From Microbacterium azadirachtae (GTDB lineage Bacteria > Actinomycetota > Actinomycetes > Actinomycetales > Microbacteriaceae), in the NCBI RefSeq assembly GCF_000956545.1, contig NZ_JYIT01000074.1, positions 1-64,000 on the forward strand: a DNA stretch of 64,000 nucleotides, written 5' to 3'. Positions 52,986-61,651 of this stretch are shown one piece after another. The position numbers and the translations under genes are program-made. The notes under the pieces were generated by a model. The model saw only the letters and a program-made list of their open reading frames with translations, made no database searches and was not told where the DNA came from. How positions within the stretch are numbered: the stretch's first letter is position 1; each line of letters starts with the position of its first letter.

Positions 52986-53861
52986 TCACGGGAGCAACGT
53001 GTTCAGAACTTCGGAGCTCAGTTCCGCACTCCGAAGTGGCGACCGGTCAATCCAGTTGCGATGCGTTTCGAGAATGATGGCCTCCACGCCGATCCCAATG
53101 GCCCCCGCGATGAGCCCATTGACATCGAGGTTGCCGCATCCGAGTTCGACGCTGTCAGTTCTGTCGATGGGTGTGAGCGATGGGCCGCGCCGCCGAGAAC
53201 CACGATCTGTGATGTGAAGCAGCTTCATCCGCGCGTCGATCCGCTCCATGAGAACAAGCGGGTTGGCACCAGCAGCTGCGGCCCAGTAGCAATCGAACTC
53301 GATGCCGAGCTTGTCGGGGTCAGTGTGTGCGAGGAGAAAATCGAAGGCGGTAGTCCCTGACTTAGTGCGTCGGAACTCAACTGAGTGATTGTGGTACAGC
53401 AGACCCAATCTGCGCTCTTGAAGCGATCTGCCCGCAACGTTCAGCCTCTCCGAGAGGCTCAGCAGTGCATCTTCATCGGTGTAGTCGAATCGGTACATTC
53501 CGGTGACGACGACTGTTCGCGTACCGAAAGAGGCAGCAACAGCGGCCACGCCATCCGGGTCTTTCTCGATAGTCCCCAAATCCTCATGCAGCGCCACCAC
53601 GCTCAGTCCTGCTGTCCGAACGTGCGATGCCCAATCCACCTTGCCCGCTCTGCCGATAGGCATGCCGGCGAGGCGTGTGAGCGCGCGCACAAGCGGTGAC
53701 GTTGGACGCGTCATGAATCCGTTGAGTTCGATGCCCTCGAAGCCCATGGTCTTCAGCTTCGCGAGGACCTCGTGGGCGCTTCGAGAGGACGAGACGATCG
53801 AGCCGATCTGGATCTGTTGGATGGCGCGCAATGGTCGGGAAACGGGCATGAGATCACTCAT
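52986..53861 (-). CDS. Sugar phosphate isomerase/epimerase-like TIM-barrel protein
   Basis: AP-endonuclease-2-type TIM barrel of 291 residues. Conserved pieces are IQIGSIVSSSRSAHEVLAKL near the N terminus, LLYHNHSVEFRRTKSG with the metal-ligand His, KLGIEFDCYWAAAAGANPL with Glu and Asp, and KLLHITDRG with His. These form the usual divalent-metal site. Its ATG directly abuts the TetR stop (TGA-ATG), so both are coupled. Members isomerise or epimerise free or phosphorylated sugars, and some cleave 3-keto-glycosides. With the GH78/GH1 operon across the promoter, action on a released sugar or keto-glycoside is likely. Confidence 0.85.
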   Translation of the reverse strand: MSDLMPVSRPLRAIQQIQIGSIVSSSRSAHEVLAKLKTMGFEGIELNGFMTRPTSPLVRALTRLAGMPIGRAGKVDWASHVRTAGLSVVALHEDLGTIEKDPDGVAAVAASFGTRTVVVTGMYRFDYTDEDALLSLSERLNVAGRSLQERRLGLLYHNHSVEFRRTKSGTTAFDFLLAHTDPDKLGIEFDCYWAAAAGANPLVLMERIDARMKLLHITDRGSRRRGPSLTPIDRTDSVELGCGNLDVNGLIAGAIGIGVEAIILETHRNWIDRSPLRSAELSSEVLNTLLP

Positions 53862-54476
53862 TCACGCCTCGTTCGTGGAGATCATGCGCACGAACCGCTC
53901 CAGTAGGGGGAGAACAGGTCGATCAGGATCGAGCAGCGATTGGATGCGAAGGCCGTCGATCATCGCGAGAACCATGGTGACCTTCTCCTCGGCAGTGACT
54001 GTCTCTCCGTCATTCAACATCGCTAGTTGCCCGCCGTTGAGGTATTGGCGCATGCGCTGCTTCCGCGCCATGAAGAACTCGTGTGCGGGGTGCGAAGGGT
54101 TGGTGGCGGCGATGGTGATGGCGAGCCAGTTGCGTTGATGATTCGGATGGCTGAACTCGTCTTCTAACACGCTGGCGAGCACGCGCTCGGCGGGGACTCG
54201 GGAGGTCATGATCTGGTGCGCGACTGCTTCGTCATCTGCATCGCGCTGAGCGAGCGCCGCTAGCAGGAGCTCTTCCTTGCTCGCGAAATGCCGCAGGAGT
54301 GCGGCATGTGTGACCCCTGCCCGAACAGCGATGTCACGCAGGGATGCGCGGTCGTATCCGTGTTCCGCGAACCCAGCGAGGGCGGCGCGGACGATCTCGG
54401 CACGTCGCGCGGACGTACCGGCGTAAGGCCCTCGCCTTCTCGCGCCTTGTTCGGCTGGTGCCAACTTCTCGGCCAT
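53862..54476 (-). CDS. TetR-family transcriptional repressor
   Basis: Repressor of 204 residues with an N-terminal HTH (RRAEIVRAALAGFAEHGYDR, SLRDIAVRAGVTHAALLRHF) and a larger ligand domain (about 60-204). It diverges from the transporter-rhamnosidase-glucosidase operon, and two copies of a GTAACC-N5-GGTTAC operator lie between them. It should repress both directions until a ligand, perhaps the glycoside or its aglycone, binds. AGGAGG lies upstream of the ATG. Confidence 0.9.
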   Translation of the reverse strand: MAEKLAPAEQGARRRGPYAGTSARRAEIVRAALAGFAEHGYDRASLRDIAVRAGVTHAALLRHFASKEELLLAALAQRDADDEAVAHQIMTSRVPAERVLASVLEDEFSHPNHQRNWLAITIAATNPSHPAHEFFMARKQRMRQYLNGGQLAMLNDGETVTAEEKVTMVLAMIDGLRIQSLLDPDRPVLPLLERFVRMISTNEA

Positions 54477-54518
54477 CGCGAACCTCCTTCCGCGTCCGGT
54501 TTTTCGCTCTTGCCAAGA

Positions 54519-54535
54519 GTAACCACATCGGTTAC
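54519..54535. promoter_or_regulatory. TetR operator 1 (GTAACC-N5-GGTTAC)
   Basis: GTAACCACATCGGTTAC has perfect 6-bp arms around five bases. It lies 43 bp upstream of the TetR start and is the proximal site for that gene. An identical-arm site follows 29 bp away. Confidence 0.85.
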
Positions 54536-54547
54536 CGTTCGTGAATA

Positions 54548-54564
54548 GTAACCACGACGGTTAC
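54548..54564. promoter_or_regulatory. TetR operator 2 (GTAACC-N5-GGTTAC)
   Basis: GTAACCACGACGGTTAC repeats the same arms with a different spacer. Start-to-start distance from operator 1 is 29 bp, nearly three helical turns, so two dimers could bind the same face. It lies 59 bp before the MFS start. Confidence 0.85.
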
Positions 54565-54622
54565 GTTTGGTGGCGTGATGCTCGCGTCTCGCCGAACCCC
54601 ATCACCCGATAAAGGAGTCTCG

Positions 54623-55960
54623 GTGAAAAACAACGATCCCTCCCCCGGATCTACTGATGTGTCACCCGCGGCCGCCCACTTCGTCAACGACACGAAGGCG
54701 TCTGCCCAAGCCGGTTCTGAACCGCCGCTGGGGCGGGTGAGTGGTGGGTACATCTTCTGGCTCATGCTCGCCAGCTTCGGCGCGTCGATTGCCATGATGG
54801 TGCCTCTGTCGTATGGGATCGCGTTGCGGATCAGTGAACTCGCTCCCGGGCATGAGGAGGTTCTCGGGTTCATCACCGGGACGGCGCAGGCTGTCTTCCT
54901 TGTGATCAGTCCCCTCGTTGGTATGTGGAGCGATAGGACGAGGTCGCGTTGGGGACGGCGCACGCCGTTCATCTTTCTCGGTACCGCGATCGGCCTTGCC
55001 GGGCTGGTACTGATGGGGCTGGCGCCGAATCTGCTCGTCGTGGGGGCCGGCTGGGTGCTGGGGATGTCCGGTTGGTCTATCTCGGGCGCTGCGATTCAGA
55101 ACATCCAGGCAGACAAGCTGCCGGAGCAGCAGCGAGGCAAGGTCTCTGCCCTGACGGGGCTGATGACGCAGATTGCGCCAGTTCTGGGGATCGGTGTCGC
55201 GTACGCAGTGTCGTCCAACACCATGCTGGTGTTTGTCGTTCCGGGGGCTATCGGTGCCGTGCTTCTGGCCTTGTTCCCTGTGCTCAAGCCTGAAGGCAGT
55301 TCACGCGATCTCGGGCAGGGCTCGAAGGTCACAGCTCGGTCAGTGTTCGGCAGCTATGGCTTCAACATCCGCAAGTACCCTGATTTTGCGTGGAACTGGC
55401 TCGGCCGGTTCGTGTTTTTCATCGGCCTGTATTTCAACACCACTTTCGGGACGTTCTTCTACGCGCAGCGGCTGGCCCTTCCGGTCAAGGAGGTCGCCGG
55501 AGTCGTCGCGACGATCGGCATGCTCGGTGTGGTGGCCGCAGCCGGCGGGGCGCTCCTTGGAGGGTTCCTTTCCGACAAGCTGCAGCGCAGGCGGCTGTTC
55601 GTCGTCATCGCAGCATTCCTGTTCGTTGCTGGGGCAATCGCCGAGGCGACCGCGTGGTCACTGCCGCAGCTCATCCTGGGCGCCGTGTTCATGCAGTTGG
55701 CGATCGCGGTTTTCGCGACCGTCGACCAGGCGATTATCTTCGCGATCATCCCTGAACGGAGCGAGACGGGCAGGTACATGGCGATTGTGGCATTCGCGCA
55801 GAAGATCCCTAGCGCCGTTGCACCGCTGCTCGCTTCGGTGGTGATCACCATCGGCGCCCTCGGCGACACGAAGAACTACACGCTGCTTTACCTCCTCGGC
55901 GCGTCTCTCGCGCTCATCGGCGGACTCATCATTCTCCTGAAAGTGAAAGGCGTCCGATGA
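54623..55960 (+). CDS. MFS transporter, GPH/SLC45-like glycoside transporter
   Basis: Twelve-helix transporter of 445 residues. VFLVISPLVGMWSDRTRSRW with GRRTPFIFLG is the loop 2-3 signature shared by GPH and sucrose-type (SLC45) carriers. AGGALLGGFLSDKLQRRRLF repeats it in the second half. The GTG at 54623 follows AAAGGAG; the frame back to 54575 lacks a ribosome site. It is the first gene of the plus-strand operon and overlaps the GH78 gene by 4 bp. It should import a rhamnoside or glucoside for cytoplasmic hydrolysis. Confidence 0.87.
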   Translation: MKNNDPSPGSTDVSPAAAHFVNDTKASAQAGSEPPLGRVSGGYIFWLMLASFGASIAMMVPLSYGIALRISELAPGHEEVLGFITGTAQAVFLVISPLVGMWSDRTRSRWGRRTPFIFLGTAIGLAGLVLMGLAPNLLVVGAGWVLGMSGWSISGAAIQNIQADKLPEQQRGKVSALTGLMTQIAPVLGIGVAYAVSSNTMLVFVVPGAIGAVLLALFPVLKPEGSSRDLGQGSKVTARSVFGSYGFNIRKYPDFAWNWLGRFVFFIGLYFNTTFGTFFYAQRLALPVKEVAGVVATIGMLGVVAAAGGALLGGFLSDKLQRRRLFVVIAAFLFVAGAIAEATAWSLPQLILGAVFMQLAIAVFATVDQAIIFAIIPERSETGRYMAIVAFAQKIPSAVAPLLASVVITIGALGDTKNYTLLYLLGASLALIGGLIILLKVKGVR

Positions 55961-58629
55961 CTCAGGAACTACTCGAGCAGGCCCAAGCGACTCCTTACGC
56001 CCTCCGCGCGGACGACCACGCGGACGAACTGACTGTGACATCCGCGGCACCGCACCTGGCGTGGAAGCCCGCGGCATCCTGCACGTCGACGTCTTTCGAG
56101 GTGGAGGCGAGAGTGGTCGGGGACGGCCTTGTGCGCAGGAGTCGCATCGAGGGACTGCACGCGCCCTGGCCGTGGGCCCCGCTGCGAAGCCGCGACCGCG
56201 TGCAATGGCGTGTGCGTGGCCTCACCCCGCAGACGTTCTGGTCCGAATGGGCCGCCTTCGAAGTGGGCCTGCGCGACTCGGACTGGACTGCTTCATGGAT
56301 CTCCCCGAACGAGGATGGGCAGGACCGAACCGCCCCTCGCCCCGCATACCTGCTTTCAGGGTCGTTCGTCCCCGAAGGGGACGTCCGTTCGGCGCGGTTG
56401 TACTCAACTGCCTTGGGTGTTTACACCGTCACGATCAACACGGAACGCGTCGGTGCGATCGAGCTTGCTCCCGGCTCCACCTCGTACGACCGAACCCTCT
56501 ACGCGCAAGCCGCGGATCCGACGAGGACGATCGTGCCAGGCCGCAACACGATCGACGTCGAACTGTCCGACGGGTGGTATCGAGGGCGGGTCGGGGCGTT
56601 TCGGACTCCTGCCGAGTGGGGCACTGCCACAGCATTCCGCGGCGAGCTCCACCTTGACCTCGTCGACGGTCGCACCCAAGTCGTACGCACTGACGCGTCA
56701 TGGACCAGCACCCTCACCACCATCCGGCGGGCAAGTCTCATGGACGGACAGAGCACCGATCTGACCGCGCCACGTCATCACCTCACCCGCGCGGCGGTGA
56801 CTCACGTCGACGCCCCGCCGATCACGTGGTCCCCCGCTCCGCCCGTCCGCGTCGTTCAGTCCCGCCCAGCCATCACTACCACCCGGCCAAAACCCGGCGT
56901 ATGGGTGTTGGACTTCGGGCAGAACGCCTCGGGCTGGGTGAAGCTCACAGATCTCGGGCCCGCCGGCACCCGCACGACCATCGACTTCGGGGAACACCTG
57001 GCGAGCGATGGGGACCTGACTACCGCGCATCTGGATTCGGAGCGCCCCGGCCAGCCGCCGAAGCAGTTCGTCCAGCGTGACGAGGTCGTCTCCGATGGGA
57101 CCACGGCGGTGTTCGAGCCTCGGCACACGATCCACGGCTTCCGCTATGCCAGAGTTACGCGCTCGAGCGCAGCATTCGACCCCGCGTCAGCCACCATGCA
57201 GGTGGTGCACACCGATCTGAACCGCACCGGCAGCTTTGCAAGCAGCAACACCGACCTCAACCGGTTGCACCAGATCGCGGACTGGAGCTTTCGAAGCAAC
57301 GCGGTCGATGTCCCCACCGACTGTCCCACTCGGGAGCGTCTCGCCTGGACGGGCGATTATCAGGTGTTCGCCCCCACCGCCACACGCCTCTACGACGTAC
57401 TCGGATTCACCCGCAAATGGTTGCAGTCAGTGCGCGACGATCAACTCGAGGATGGCCGTATCGCGAACTTCTCGCCCGATGGACGCCGGATCAAGCATCA
57501 TCTGGATGACCAGTTCGCCATGATGACCGGCTCCTCTGGTTGGGGCGACGCGATCGTCGCCGTGCCGTGGGAGCTCTACCAGAGCTACGGCGACGTGCGA
57601 GTGCTCGCTGAGAACTGGGATGCCGCCACTCGCTGGATCTCTTGGGTGACCGACAAGGCGGCAACCACCCGCCATCACACCCGAGAGCAAGCCTCACCGG
57701 AACCTGAGCCGTTCGAACAATACCTGTGGGACGGCACATTCCACTGGGGCGAATGGACCGAGCCTCAGCAAGTGGGGAAAGACGGAACGCGCATCAACCC
57801 GATCACCGACAACCCGATGGCCTGGTTCATGGCGGACAAGGGGGAAACCGGCACCGCCTACTTTCACCGATCCGTGAGCACGATGGCTTGCATCGCCGAA
57901 GTCCTCGGCAAGCTCGAGGACGCACGACGATATGCGGACCTCGCCGACAGAATCCTCGCCGCCTGGCGTCAGGCTTACCTACGTCCCGATGGAACGACGG
58001 TGACAGACACGCAAGCCGCCTATGTTCGCGCCCTGTCGTTCGGGCTGATCCCAGACGGACTGCGCAGCACCGCGGCCGACAGACTTGTGGCGCTGATCAG
58101 GGAAGCAGGTAACCATCTCGGCACCGGCTTCCTTTCCACAGGTGACCTACTGCCGGTGCTCACCGAGCACGGACGTTCGGACGTCGCTCATGCGCTGCTG
58201 TTCCAGCGCACCGAACCTTCATGGATGACGATGATCGATCGCGGCGCGACAACGATCTGGGAGGACTGGCATGGAGTGGATGAGAACGGTGACGCCCACG
58301 CTTCGCTGAACCACTACAGCAAAGGCGCCGTGATCCGGTACCTCCACACCCATGTGCTCGGCCTACGGCAAGCGCCCGGCTCCGTCGGCTGGCGCCGCAT
58401 CCTGATCGCCCCCACATTCGTCCCAGAGGTCTCACACGCGAGCGGGCACCATGACGGTCCACAAGGCCGCATCGACGTGGCGTGGACGTCAAACGCAGGA
58501 GTGTTCACTCTCGAAACCTCCATCCCGCCTTTGACGACCGCCCAGGTCATCCTCCCCGACGGAACCGAGCATGCCGTAGGCCCAGGCACCCACCACTTCG
58601 CGACCGCACCATCGGCACTCGCACGCTGA
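55957..58629 (+). CDS. Alpha-L-rhamnosidase, GH78 (second copy)
   Basis: Rhamnosidase of 890 residues with the full set of GH78 domains. There is an N-terminal Ig-like sandwich (to about 110), Bac_rhamnosid_N (LGVYTVTINTERVGAIELAP, DVELSDGWYRGRVGAF), a concanavalin-like domain (WVLDFGQNASGWVKL), and the (alpha/alpha)6 barrel. The acidic signature DCPTRERLAWTGD is near residue 455. The C-terminal sandwich follows ATTIWEDWHGVDENGD and LNHYSKGAVIRYLH. There is no signal peptide. The signature differs from the copy at 2.8 kb (RER rather than RDER), so the two belong to different GH78 groups and are not recent duplicates. It is coupled to the transporter gene upstream. Confidence 0.93.
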   Translation: MTQELLEQAQATPYALRADDHADELTVTSAAPHLAWKPAASCTSTSFEVEARVVGDGLVRRSRIEGLHAPWPWAPLRSRDRVQWRVRGLTPQTFWSEWAAFEVGLRDSDWTASWISPNEDGQDRTAPRPAYLLSGSFVPEGDVRSARLYSTALGVYTVTINTERVGAIELAPGSTSYDRTLYAQAADPTRTIVPGRNTIDVELSDGWYRGRVGAFRTPAEWGTATAFRGELHLDLVDGRTQVVRTDASWTSTLTTIRRASLMDGQSTDLTAPRHHLTRAAVTHVDAPPITWSPAPPVRVVQSRPAITTTRPKPGVWVLDFGQNASGWVKLTDLGPAGTRTTIDFGEHLASDGDLTTAHLDSERPGQPPKQFVQRDEVVSDGTTAVFEPRHTIHGFRYARVTRSSAAFDPASATMQVVHTDLNRTGSFASSNTDLNRLHQIADWSFRSNAVDVPTDCPTRERLAWTGDYQVFAPTATRLYDVLGFTRKWLQSVRDDQLEDGRIANFSPDGRRIKHHLDDQFAMMTGSSGWGDAIVAVPWELYQSYGDVRVLAENWDAATRWISWVTDKAATTRHHTREQASPEPEPFEQYLWDGTFHWGEWTEPQQVGKDGTRINPITDNPMAWFMADKGETGTAYFHRSVSTMACIAEVLGKLEDARRYADLADRILAAWRQAYLRPDGTTVTDTQAAYVRALSFGLIPDGLRSTAADRLVALIREAGNHLGTGFLSTGDLLPVLTEHGRSDVAHALLFQRTEPSWMTMIDRGATTIWEDWHGVDENGDAHASLNHYSKGAVIRYLHTHVLGLRQAPGSVGWRRILIAPTFVPEVSHASGHHDGPQGRIDVAWTSNAGVFTLETSIPPLTTAQVILPDGTEHAVGPGTHHFATAPSALAR

Positions 58630-58659
58630 CCAATCACACGACAACCAAGGAACACCAAC

Positions 58660-59886
58660 GTGAACACATTCCCTCAAGGATTCCTCTGGGGCGCCGCGAC
58701 GGCAGGGCACCAGATCGAAGGAAACAACGTCAACAGCGACTGGTGGGCGCGCGAGCTCACCATGCCGGGCATGGAGCCCTCAGGAGACGCCTGCGACAGC
58801 TATCACCGCTACGAGGAGGACATCGCCCTGCTCGCTGACGCCGGACTCACCTCATACCGCTTCAGCCTGGAATGGTCACGAATCGAGCCTGTGCAAGGCA
58901 GAATCTCCCGCGCTGAGCTTGCCCACTACCGTCGGATGATCGACGCATGCCTCACCCGTGGAATCACCCCCGTCATCACCTTGCAGCACTTCACCACCCC
59001 GCAGTGGTTCGCCGAACGCGGCGGATGGCTCTCTGACGATGCTGGCGAACTATTCGCCCACTACGTCACCGAAGCGACCACCATCCTCGACGGCGTGGAA
59101 TGGGTGGTCACCATGAACGAGCCCAACATGCAAGCCGCAATCATGACGGCGATGCGGCGCATGCAACTGGCCCCCGGCGGCCAATGGCAGAGCCCGACCG
59201 TCGAAGGAGAAGAACAGAAGCAAACCCACAGTGACTTCCTCACATATGCCGACCCAGAGATCGGACGAAAGTTCGCCCGCATCCACCGGACCGCGCGGGA
59301 CATCGTCCGCGACCGCACCAACTCCAAGGTCGGCTGGACCATCGCCGCGGGCGCACTGACCGCAGCCCCCGGCGGCGAGGAAAAGCTGCTCGAGATCCGA
59401 TACGGCAAAGAAGACGTCTACTGGGAAGGAAGCCGAGGCGACGACTTCGTCGGCGTGCAGGCGTACTCAAGCCAGCAAGTGGACGCGAACGGTCTTGTCC
59501 CCCACCCACCCCACCCCGACAACACCCTCGTCGGAACCGCCTATCGCCCCGACGCACTAGCCATGGCCGTCCGCCACGCATGGGAAACCACGCTCGGAGT
59601 GCCGATCCTTGTCACCGAGAACGGCATCGCGACCGCTGACGATGCACAGCGAATCCGATACACGCGCGACGCACTCCGCCACCTGAAGAACACCATCGAC
59701 GACGGCATCGACATCCGCGGATACCTACACTGGTCACTGCTGGACAACTTCGAATGGGGACACTGGGAACCGACCTTCGGCCTCATCGCCGTCGATCGGG
59801 ACACGTTCACCCGCACCCCCAAACCAAGCCTTGCATGGCTGGGACAGGTCGCGCGTAGCAATGCTCTTGTTGAGGTCCTGACATGA
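58660..59886 (+). CDS. Beta-glucosidase, GH1
   Basis: Retaining glycosidase of 408 residues, cytosolic. It starts NTFPQGFLWGAATAGHQIEG, the GH1 N-terminal signature. The acid/base Glu is in TMNEPN near residue 154, the nucleophile in LVTENGI near 319, and the aglycone/-1 Trp segment LHWSLLDNFEWGHWEPTFGL follows. It is somewhat shorter than the family's 440-480. AAGGAA precedes the GTG/ATG-region start, and its last codon overlaps the SDR gene by 4 bp. Placed directly after a rhamnosidase, it would remove the glucose left after rhamnose release, for example from rutinosides. Confidence 0.93.
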   Translation: MNTFPQGFLWGAATAGHQIEGNNVNSDWWARELTMPGMEPSGDACDSYHRYEEDIALLADAGLTSYRFSLEWSRIEPVQGRISRAELAHYRRMIDACLTRGITPVITLQHFTTPQWFAERGGWLSDDAGELFAHYVTEATTILDGVEWVVTMNEPNMQAAIMTAMRRMQLAPGGQWQSPTVEGEEQKQTHSDFLTYADPEIGRKFARIHRTARDIVRDRTNSKVGWTIAAGALTAAPGGEEKLLEIRYGKEDVYWEGSRGDDFVGVQAYSSQQVDANGLVPHPPHPDNTLVGTAYRPDALAMAVRHAWETTLGVPILVTENGIATADDAQRIRYTRDALRHLKNTIDDGIDIRGYLHWSLLDNFEWGHWEPTFGLIAVDRDTFTRTPKPSLAWLGQVARSNALVEVLT

Positions 59887-60698
59887 CCGCCACCTACCCC
59901 TTTCCCGACCTCTCGACATCGCCACTGCCTGACCTACTCTCGCTCCGAGGCCGCCGTGCGATCGTCACCGGCGGCGCTCAAGGCCTCGGCCGCGCCATCG
60001 CTCAACGCTTCGCGGAAGCCGGCGCAGAAGTCGTGATCGGCGACGTGAACGCCTCACTCGCTGCGACGGCGGCAGCCGAGATCACCGAACTGTACGGTGT
60101 GCAGACGACCGCAGTAGCGATGGACGTCACCGACGAAGAGTCAGTCGCATCCGCTACCACTGCCGCCGAGCAGAAACTCGGCGGCAGTATCGGTATCTGG
60201 GTCAACAACGCTGGCATCTTCCCCAGCATCCCTGTTTCCGAAATGACCACGGCTGAATGGGACCACGTATTTGCGGTGAACACCCGAGGAACCTTCCTCG
60301 GCGCGCGCGAAGCCGCCCGCCGCATGACGAGCGGCGGAGTACTCATCAACATCGCGTCCACGGCCGGGTTTCGCGGAACCGCCCCCGGCCTCGCCGCCTA
60401 CGTCAGCTCAAAGCACGCCGCCCGAGGACTCACCAAACAACTCGCCTTGGAACTCGCACCCCGAGGCATCCGAGTCCTCGGCGTCGCACCCACGTTCGTG
60501 CCCACCGAGGGAAACCGTGCCGCCGCGGCAAGACCGTCGCCTGACGGGATCGACCCGGTCGATGTGATGCGCCCCGGACTGCTCGGTCGCCACGCAACAC
60601 CCGACGACATCGCCCGCGTGGTCCTCTTCTGCGCCACCGGGCTTTCTGCAGTGATGACGGGAAGCACGTTGCTCGCAGATGCTGGACTAACGATCTGA
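59883..60698 (+). CDS. SDR-family oxidoreductase
   Basis: Short-chain dehydrogenase of 271 residues. Signatures are RAIVTGGAQGLGRAIAQRFA (cofactor loop), WVNNAGIFPSIPVSEMTTAE, the catalytic Ser in INIASTAGF, and Tyr/Lys in AAYVSSKHAARGL. Asp in VVIGDVN after the second strand suggests NAD(H) preference. It is the last gene of the transporter-GH78-GH1 operon and starts inside the GH1 stop codon. It may oxidise a released sugar such as L-rhamnose or glucose (non-phosphorylative route), or modify the aglycone. Confidence 0.88.
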   Translation: MTATYPFPDLSTSPLPDLLSLRGRRAIVTGGAQGLGRAIAQRFAEAGAEVVIGDVNASLAATAAAEITELYGVQTTAVAMDVTDEESVASATTAAEQKLGGSIGIWVNNAGIFPSIPVSEMTTAEWDHVFAVNTRGTFLGAREAARRMTSGGVLINIASTAGFRGTAPGLAAYVSSKHAARGLTKQLALELAPRGIRVLGVAPTFVPTEGNRAAAARPSPDGIDPVDVMRPGLLGRHATPDDIARVVLFCATGLSAVMTGSTLLADAGLTI

Positions 60699-61150
60699 TC
60701 CATGCCGCGTCCAACACGGGTAGCGAGTCAACCCTCGAGACTGGACGCGACGGCACCCTCATTGGACGTGTATTTCGACCCAGCGTTGATGCTGCCCAGT
60801 GGGGTCGGAGGGATGGGTGTCCGCGAAGACGGCTGCCGCCGCGAGATGCCACGTGTGAATCAAAGCGTCATTCTTCTGATCTCGAAATGGCTGATTACCA
60901 CAGCAGGGGGTAACACGCGCTATGTAGCCTGAACGCAGAATCGCACGTCGCGCACCTCCATTTGACCACCTTTGTTGTCCGCTGCAAGCCCAGGATCGGC
61001 GCCCGCCCATTGCGTTTCCAGGCGACGCGACATCTCCCAGATCGGAACCTCGAAGGGGCGAATGCGGCCATCACGATCTTCGGCACTCGGCCGACGGTGA
61101 TCAACGACACACGAACGGCCGACTCGCACCTCGCGCAAGAGCGAGCCGGC
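60699..61150. other. Gene-poor stretch with a possible small minus-strand remnant
   Basis: About 450 bp. On the minus strand a frame from about 61138 to 60920 reads with protein-like composition toward its end (RIRPFEVPIWEMSRRLETQW, then AADNKGGQMEVRDVRFCVQ). It lies directly after the tautomerase and could be the end of a decayed or fused gene. I cannot assign a family, and the start is doubtful. Confidence 0.3.
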
Positions 61151-61558
61151 TCAGGCGGGGGCAGCGGTGCCGGGAACGGCGAGTTCGCCGGTGACGTACT
61201 GAGCACGACCGAAGCCGAAGGACCAGTCCTGGGGCCCGTTCTCGACATAGCCGATGAAGACGTCCTCGCCAGCGACACCGACACCCTCCAGTCGGCGCGC
61301 GATCTCGGCGTAAAGCTGTTGCTTGGTGACTGTCGCGCGCCCGCGCTGCGTGAAGATCTGGATAATCACCGGGTCGGTGCGCTCGAACCCGAGGCCGGCA
61401 TCCTCCGCAATGATCGTGGTCGCTGGGCGGGTGGTGACTACCTGGAACCGGTCACGCTCGGGGATGCCGTAGACCGCGACGATCGCGTCGTGGATCGCGG
61501 CGGCGATCTCGGCGCTGTTTGTGCGGCTCTCAGTGTGGTCGATGCGGACGAGCGGCAT
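61151..61558 (-). CDS. Tautomerase-family protein
   Basis: 4-oxalocrotonate tautomerase/MSAD-superfamily protein of 135 residues. The mature N-terminal Pro is in position (MPLVRIDH), as needed for the catalytic amine. The internal repeat RFQVVTTRPATTIIAED and the C-terminal EDVFIGYVENGPQDWSFGFG match the Tautomerase_2 type. Family members tautomerise enol acids or dehalogenate. It diverges from the Gfo/Idh/MocA gene across 93 bp. It may act on an aglycone- or sugar-derived keto acid of the same pathway; this is inferred. Confidence 0.87.
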   Translation of the reverse strand: MPLVRIDHTESRTNSAEIAAAIHDAIVAVYGIPERDRFQVVTTRPATTIIAEDAGLGFERTDPVIIQIFTQRGRATVTKQQLYAEIARRLEGVGVAGEDVFIGYVENGPQDWSFGFGRAQYVTGELAVPGTAAPA

Positions 61559-61594
61559 AGCGTCTCCTCATGGATGCTTCAGGCTTTGTTTTAT

Positions 61595-61612
61595 CATAAC
61601 GACATTCTTATG
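61595..61612. promoter_or_regulatory. Candidate operator between tautomerase and Gfo/Idh genes
   Basis: CATAA (61595-61599) and TTATG (61608-61612) form an inverted repeat with an 8-bp spacer, inside an A/T-rich patch unusual for this window. It could hold the -10 regions of both divergent promoters. The arms are short, so confidence is limited. Confidence 0.4.
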
Positions 61613-61651
61613 GCCTTGCAATCTACTTGCTCGAACGCGAGAATCGACGTC

